Shown here: positions 6,111 through 9,781 of the stretch, piece after piece
Layout of the letters: each line of letters starts with the position of its first letter
Numbering within the stretch: the stretch's first letter is position 1
Assembly: GCA_902767175.1 (NCBI GenBank)
Contig: CACXGH010000103.1
Span: 1 to 9,781 of the forward strand
DNA: 9,781 nt
Direction: 5' to 3'
Origin: an uncultured Ruminococcus sp.
Lineage (GTDB): Bacteria > Bacillota > Clostridia > Oscillospirales > Acutalibacteraceae
The notes under the pieces: generated by a model
What the model saw: only the letters and a program-made list of their open reading frames with translations
What the model was told of the DNA's origin: nothing
Databases searched by the model: none
Translations under genes and position numbers: made by a program

Positions 6111-8858
6111 TCAGAGCTTTGTCCTGTTATTTTTCATATACTTGGGCTTGCTCTTTTTTCTGGCTGTACTAAAATCAATTATCTTTTTCTCAGAAGGAGC
6201 TTCTTTACTCAGTTCAACAGGCTTCGTATCTTCATCTCCGTCACTGCCTTCTTCATCATAAGCTCGTTCAGGATTGAAAGCTTCGTTTCCGATAATGTCA
6301 CCTGGATCTTCAGACTCTTCCTGTCCGTCATCACTGCCGTCAGAGTCGTCCTCATCATTACCGCCTTGATCATCATCGTCTTCATACTCATCATCGTCCG
6401 GGTCGCTTTCATCTGTATCTTCTGTATTCTCAGGAGTTCCCGGCTTCGGCTTATTTTTATTGAGGTCGTCTATCAATATGAGACTTCCGTCCTCATCAGG
6501 CTCTCTCCTCTTTACCTTCCAGAATATCATATATACAACAAACAGCGCAATAGATATCAGAGTAATTATAAGTCCGGGGGTAAGACCCGGAGTCCTGTAT
6601 CTGAACTTGATTACAGCGTTGGTATTTGCAGGTATCTTTACAGCCATAAAGCCTACATTTACCTTCTCTATCTCTGCTTCCCTGCCGTTTACCTCAGCAC
6701 TCCAGCCCTCTTCATAAGGCACAGAGAAGAACACCAGCTCTGCGGAATCGCCTGTCTTTATCTGTGCCGTGAACTGATTGTTCCCGAATTCTACAGATGA
6801 ACAGGTAAGCTTGTTCCTGTCGTCACAGTCATTATAGTATTCAGACTGTGAATAGGAATACTTTGAAAGGTTTTCGTCATGCTTGAGGAATGAACCGTAT
6901 TTTTCGACCTGCTCATCAGTCAGAACAATAGACTTGAGCATAAGCTTGCTCTTGTTAGCTTCTTCGACATCATTGTATTCCTTTTCGGTAACATAGGTAT
7001 CATAGGTAAAGCCGTACGGTATGAAATACTCGTTTTCATATACACTGTAGCCGTTCTTCTGTTCAAGGAATTTCCAGCCCGGCATAAGATTATAGCTTTC
7101 AGATGTGCTGAACTTCTTTGAATCGGAATCATTATCAAAAAGATACTTTACGGAAAGAAGTCCTCTTATAGCGTAAACATCTGTCTTAGGTCTTGAACCG
7201 ACTGTTCTTTCAACTCCGACAGATTTATAAAAATCCATTACAGAACCGGGAACTATGCTCTGGAACGCCTGTATTGTCGGTATCTGCCAATACATACCCA
7301 TATTATCCATTTCGTTATAGAAATCCGAACGGACACTCTTAATATCCTCAAGCTCAGGAAATGCGTCTTTATTACCGATAGCATAGTCGATTATATAATC
7401 TCTCTTATAGCTTGCATTAAGAACACCAATTCCTATAAGAACATTTGCATAACCTACAATGACTACAGACAGGGTAATTCCAACAAGCCTTATGAACAGC
7501 TTTTCCTTCCTGCGGAAATTAAGTATTATTACAAGAGCTGCAAGGCACACTACAGCCATAGCTACCCATATCCAATAGCGGTCGGGATATTTTTCAAGTC
7601 CGTAGGTGGTTGTTTTCTGACCGTTAGTTCCTGTAGATGTCACAGGCATAAATCCGACAAGGGCTGCAATAGCTATTGTAATGATAAACGTAAGCTTTAA
7701 TCCGCCCTTGAAATCCGTTTCAGGCTTATCAAGGCTTATTGCCGTAGCAAGGCAAAGCATAAGCGTCAGCATATAGAACCAGCGTGCATAATATGCGGAA
7801 TTAAGAAGCTGGAAAATACTGTTGAACAGAGGAACATAAGCTATAACGAACAACAGCGGTATAAAGATTCTGAGCCATTTATGCGTCTTAAGCTTAAAGA
7901 AAGCAAATACTCCGACCATACTGAACAGCGGCAGCCAGCCTGCGACAGACGCCCATTTAGCGTTGGAATCGGGGGTAAAGTTCGCATAAGCAGGCATATC
8001 AGGCGGGAAGAAGAAGGATTCGAGAATGTGTATATATCTTTGTTCGCTTGTATATACAAGTCCTCCCCAACCGCTGTGGGTGTTTGATACTCTCGAATTC
8101 TGCAATACCGCAAGAACTGAAGGAAAAAGTAATACAGCGGAAGCCAAAAAGCCGAGAATTACTTCAAGAGCAAATCTGAGGAATTCTTTTATGCTCATTC
8201 TGAAGCTGCCAGTTGCCATTCTGATCGCCCAATAAACAAAAATAAATACAGCCTGACCTGCAAAGAAATAATAGTTCATCATGCAGGAAACGAAAATAGC
8301 AAAGGCTACAACACCCTTCCGTCTCTCATAAATGAAGCTGTCTATTGCAGCAAGCATGAACGGGAAGATAAGTATGGCTTCATGGAAATGGTTGAAGAAG
8401 ACATTATAAATACTGAATCCCGAGCAGGCATACAATAAAGCTGCAAACACCGCATAATTCTGATTTTTTACATATCTTCTGAGGAAGGTATATGCGCCGA
8501 GAGCCGCAAGAGCCGTTTTCAGAATAAGCAGCGGAGCCACAAGATAAGGTACGGCTGCACTCGGAAACAGCATTGTTATCCAGAAGAACGGACTTCCGAA
8601 CATATAGAAGCTGTACGAGCCTATGATATTGGCACCGAGGTCGGTTGTATAGCTCCAGCCGATATTGCCGCTCTGTACCGAGTCGTGTATCATCTGATAA
8701 AAGGGTATCTGCTGTACATTATAGTCTCCGTAGAAAAAGAAATAACCGTTATTGAATATTATCCACGGAAGAAAGTACAGAAAAGCGAGAACAAGTCCCC
8801 ATAGAAACGTCCTGAGGAAGTAGTTCTTTCTCGGACTTAGCAGGGCTGATGCTGTCAT
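6111..8858 (-). CDS. yfhO: YfhO-family polytopic membrane protein (probable GT-C type glycosyltransferase) with acidic tail
   Basis: This is a 915-residue integral membrane protein of the YfhO family. About thirteen hydrophobic segments lie between residues 15 and 480. An extracellular domain follows at about 485-755, then a last membrane segment at about 762-780, followed by KVKRR, so the C-terminus is cytoplasmic. The first outside loop has GDYNVQQIPFY with Asp45, the acidic position expected for a lipid-phosphate-sugar-using GT-C enzyme. GWSAEVNGREAEI and VGFMAVKIPA in the outer domain are typical of the family. Bacillus subtilis YfhO takes part in sugar decoration of lipoteichoic acid, but the acceptor here is unknown and no CsbB- or GtcA-like partner is in the window. 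Residues 788-880 form an extremely acidic tail (24 Asp/Glu in residues 811-850), followed by a basic end. TAAGGAGG lies seven bases before the ATG. The gene appears monocistronic, convergent with nagZ and divergent from yfbR. Confidence 0.85.
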   Translation of the reverse strand: MTASALLSPRKNYFLRTFLWGLVLAFLYFLPWIIFNNGYFFFYGDYNVQQIPFYQMIHDSVQSGNIGWSYTTDLGANIIGSYSFYMFGSPFFWITMLFPSAAVPYLVAPLLILKTALAALGAYTFLRRYVKNQNYAVFAALLYACSGFSIYNVFFNHFHEAILIFPFMLAAIDSFIYERRKGVVAFAIFVSCMMNYYFFAGQAVFIFVYWAIRMATGSFRMSIKEFLRFALEVILGFLASAVLLFPSVLAVLQNSRVSNTHSGWGGLVYTSEQRYIHILESFFFPPDMPAYANFTPDSNAKWASVAGWLPLFSMVGVFAFFKLKTHKWLRIFIPLLFVIAYVPLFNSIFQLLNSAYYARWFYMLTLMLCLATAISLDKPETDFKGGLKLTFIITIAIAALVGFMPVTSTGTNGQKTTTYGLEKYPDRYWIWVAMAVVCLAALVIILNFRRKEKLFIRLVGITLSVVIVGYANVLIGIGVLNASYKRDYIIDYAIGNKDAFPELEDIKSVRSDFYNEMDNMGMYWQIPTIQAFQSIVPGSVMDFYKSVGVERTVGSRPKTDVYAIRGLLSVKYLFDNDSDSKKFSTSESYNLMPGWKFLEQKNGYSVYENEYFIPYGFTYDTYVTEKEYNDVEEANKSKLMLKSIVLTDEQVEKYGSFLKHDENLSKYSYSQSEYYNDCDDRNKLTCSSVEFGNNQFTAQIKTGDSAELVFFSVPYEEGWSAEVNGREAEIEKVNVGFMAVKIPANTNAVIKFRYRTPGLTPGLIITLISIALFVVYMIFWKVKRREPDEDGSLILIDDLNKNKPKPGTPENTEDTDESDPDDDEYEDDDDQGGNDEDDSDGSDDGQEESEDPGDIIGNEAFNPERAYDEEGSDGDEDTKPVELSKEAPSEKKIIDFSTARKKSKPKYMKNNRTKL

Positions 8859-8916
8859 TTTATTGCCTCCTTAATGCTTTGTTTTATATAATGTCTGTTT
8901 TCCGAAAAATTCCTTT

Positions 8917-8932
8917 CCGATAATACAATACC
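8917..8932 (-). promoter_or_regulatory. Shared motif, yfhO-side copy
   Basis: The minus strand reads GGTATTGTATTATCGG, starting five bases after the putative yfhO -10 box. It matches the plus-strand copy at 9041-9056 at 14 of 16 positions, in inverted orientation across the divergent intergenic region. It could be an operator or start-site element common to both genes. No known regulator is recognised. Confidence 0.4.
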
Positions 8933-8937
8933 TTTTT

Positions 8938-8946
8938 ATTGTAGCA
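8938..8946 (-). promoter_or_regulatory. Putative extended -10 promoter of yfhO
   Basis: On the minus strand TACAAT (8943-8938) is preceded by TGC, giving an extended -10 element. The sequence 17 bp upstream (TAGATT) is a poor -35 match. Transcription would start near 8931, inside a 16-bp motif shared with the divergent gene, and leave a leader of about 72 bases. Found by eye only. Confidence 0.35.
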
Positions 8947-9032
8947 CATTCTTTGATAAAAATCTACAGTTATACAGGCATTATTTTCATGTTTCATCCC
9001 AAAAGCAGCAATGTACCAAAAACAACACATTC

Positions 9033-9073
9033 TATAATTTGGTATTGTATTGTCCGACTGTTTGTGTTAAATT
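9033..9073 (+). promoter_or_regulatory. Putative promoter region of yfbR
   Basis: Two options are visible: a perfect TATAAT (9033-9038) with no convincing -35 box, or TTGTAT (9045-9050), 17 bp, TAAATT (9068-9073) with an extended TGT. Both lie upstream of the TAAGGAGG ribosome binding site. The sequence between 8950 and 9025 shows nothing else clear. Confidence 0.35.
9041..9056 (+). promoter_or_regulatory. Shared motif, yfbR-side copy
   Basis: GGTATTGTATTGTCCG begins two bases after a TATAAT (9033-9038) on the plus strand. It is the inverted partner of the 8917-8932 copy with 14 of 16 positions conserved. The TTGTAT inside it could instead act as a -35 box for TAAATT (9068-9073), which lies 17 bp downstream and is preceded by TGT. 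Confidence 0.4.
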
Positions 9074-9090
9074 AGTTAAGAAGAAAAGCT

Positions 9091-9098
9091 TAAGGAGG
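9091..9098 (+). promoter_or_regulatory. Ribosome binding site deciding the yfbR start
   Basis: TAAGGAGG lies nine bases before ATG at 9108. An in-frame upstream start at 9039 would put this site inside the gene and add 23 residues with no family counterpart. Confidence 0.88.
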
Positions 9099-9107
9099 AA
9101 ACCAAAG

Positions 9108-9701
9108 ATGAGCAGCTATCATTTTTTTGCAATAATGTCGAGAATGAAATACATTAACCGATGGTCGCTGATGAACAATACCCGTTACGAAAACATAAGT
9201 GAGCATAGTCTGACCGTTGCGATGCTTGCACACGCCCTTGCAGTAATAAGCAACAAAATGTTCGGAAACGATATTGACGCAGAACACGCTGCTGCTGTTG
9301 CACTTTTTCATGACTGTACGGAAATAATCACGGGAGACCTGCCCACACCGATAAAGTATTCAAGCAAGACGCTGAGAAATGCCTATAAAAACATTGAGGA
9401 AGAGGCGGCTCATCAGCTTACAAGCACACTTCCCGATTATATGAAGGAGGAATACGAAAAGCTGCTGCTCCCTTCTGACACCGACCCATATACATTAAAA
9501 CTTGTCAAGGCAGCAGATAAGCTTTCGGCACTTATCAAGTGCATTGAAGAGGAACAAATGGGCAATACCGAGTTCAGCAGAGCTAAAACGGAGATAATTT
9601 CAGCTATCAATAAAATGGAGCTGCAGGAGGCGGAAATCTTTATGAAGGATTTCCTTCCCTCCTACAGCCTTTCTCTTGATGAGCAAAATTTCACTTTATA
9701 A
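9108..9701 (+). CDS. yfbR: HD-domain 5'-deoxynucleotidase, YfbR family
   Basis: This is a 197-residue cytoplasmic metal-dependent phosphatase that hydrolyses deoxyribonucleoside 5'-monophosphates, a role in nucleotide pool balance and salvage. It aligns without gaps in numbering to E. coli YfbR (199 residues) at the active site: Arg18-Trp19 in INRWSLM, His33 in NISEHSL, His68-Asp69 and Glu72 in FHDCTEI, Asp77 in TGDLPTPIKY, and Asp137 in KAADKLSA. The C-terminus PSYSLSLDE also matches the family. The ATG at 9108 was chosen because TAAGGAGG lies nine bases upstream and the protein then starts MSSYHFFAIMSRM, as expected. The gene is divergent from yfhO, with which it shares a 16-bp motif near the putative transcription starts. 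Directly after its stop codon comes a GC-rich hairpin block, so the gene end may abut an inserted element; the protein itself looks full length. Confidence 0.95.
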   Translation: MSSYHFFAIMSRMKYINRWSLMNNTRYENISEHSLTVAMLAHALAVISNKMFGNDIDAEHAAAVALFHDCTEIITGDLPTPIKYSSKTLRNAYKNIEEEAAHQLTSTLPDYMKEEYEKLLLPSDTDPYTLKLVKAADKLSALIKCIEEEQMGNTEFSRAKTEIISAINKMELQEAEIFMKDFLPSYSLSLDEQNFTL

Positions 9702-9781
9702 CAAGCGTCGATGTCCCCCGCCTCTAAAGGCGGCGGGTGCCATACGTCCGTCGGTGGCGGGTTAAAATCCCCCACCGACGC
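9702..9781. repeat. GC-rich multi-hairpin block, possible end of an IS200/IS605-type element (cut by window edge)
   Basis: Two strong hairpins stand in a GC-rich stretch unlike its surroundings. The first is 9715-9737: CCCCCGCCT, loop CTAA, AGGCGG(C)GGG with one bulged C. The second is 9749-9780: CGTCGGTGG(C)GGG, seven-base loop TTAAAAT, CCCCCACCGACG, also with one bulged C. GCGTCG at 9705-9710 is in addition a perfect complement of CGACGC at 9776-9781 and would compete with the second stem. CCCCGCC-TCTAAA-GGCGG-type hairpins are familiar to me from the ends of IS200/IS605 (TnpA/TnpB) elements, but this is recognition from memory. No T tract supports a normal terminator inside the visible part. 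No transposase is visible because the sequence ends here. Alternatives are a palindromic repeat or a structured RNA. Confidence 0.4.

Noticed and set aside
6209..6412. Met/Thr-rich open frame opposite or within the YfhO acidic tail
   Set aside because: It is an out-of-frame reading of GAT/GAC/GAA-rich codons; the composition explains it fully.
9039..9107. Upstream start for yfbR at 9039
   Set aside because: It has no ribosome binding site, overlaps the putative promoter, and adds 23 residues absent from the family. The ATG at 9108 has TAAGGAGG and gives E. coli-like numbering.
9749..9780. tRNA T-arm or tRNA fragment
   Set aside because: GGGTTAAAATCCC looks like a T-arm, but the bulged C breaks the expected 5-bp stem, the conserved C of the TTC loop is missing, and no acceptor, D or anticodon arms are present upstream.
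9705..9781. Retron msr/msd with flanking a1/a2 repeats
   Set aside because: The six-base complementary ends are too short and the region too compact. No reverse transcriptase is visible, and the hairpins fit an IS end or repeat better.

Overview
The window looks like chromosomal DNA from a low-to-mid GC Firmicute of the class Clostridia, most likely a Ruminococcus-type member of the Oscillospiraceae. This is inferred from strong GGAGG ribosome binding sites, the base composition, compact convergent and divergent gene pairs, and the gene set (MsmK/UgpC-type ATPase, membrane-anchored HtrA, fused CoaBC, a lipoprotein GH3 hexosaminidase, a YfhO-family membrane protein). No species can be named from this sequence alone.

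Layout. (1) Positions 1-452 hold the 3' end of a sugar-importer ATPase, closed by a strong terminator at 479-509. (2) Positions 707-3617 hold two minus-strand genes: coaBC (coenzyme A synthesis) lies upstream of htrA (envelope serine protease). htrA has its own putative promoter, and that promoter contains a 22-bp near-perfect palindrome. It ends at a UUCG-loop terminator at 628-665. (3) Positions 3618-3761 are a divergent promoter region. From it the plus-strand pair starts: a TTG-started PHP-family phosphatase (histidinol-phosphatase-like), then 40 bp later a secreted lipoprotein NagZ-type beta-N-acetylhexosaminidase. A long, probably bidirectional terminator (5991-6040) closes the pair. (4) A 915-residue YfhO-family polytopic membrane protein runs on the minus strand (6111-8858), convergent with nagZ, and carries an unusual acidic C-terminal tail. 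(5) A second divergent promoter region (8859-9107) separates yfhO from yfbR, a 5'-deoxynucleotidase. The same 16-bp motif follows the putative -10 box of both genes. (6) From 9702 to the window edge lies a GC-rich block of paired hairpins, unlike the rest of the window, that resembles the end of an IS200/IS605-type element or a related palindromic repeat.

Together the genes are mainly housekeeping and cell-envelope functions: carbohydrate uptake, protein quality control at the membrane, CoA synthesis, peptidoglycan or amino-sugar turnover, probable sugar modification of surface polymers, and nucleotide salvage. No toxin-antitoxin, CRISPR, phage or defence gene is visible. The features most worth a second look are regulatory or structural: the htrA palindrome, the shared yfhO/yfbR motif, the isolated inverted repeat after yfhO, and the terminal hairpin block.
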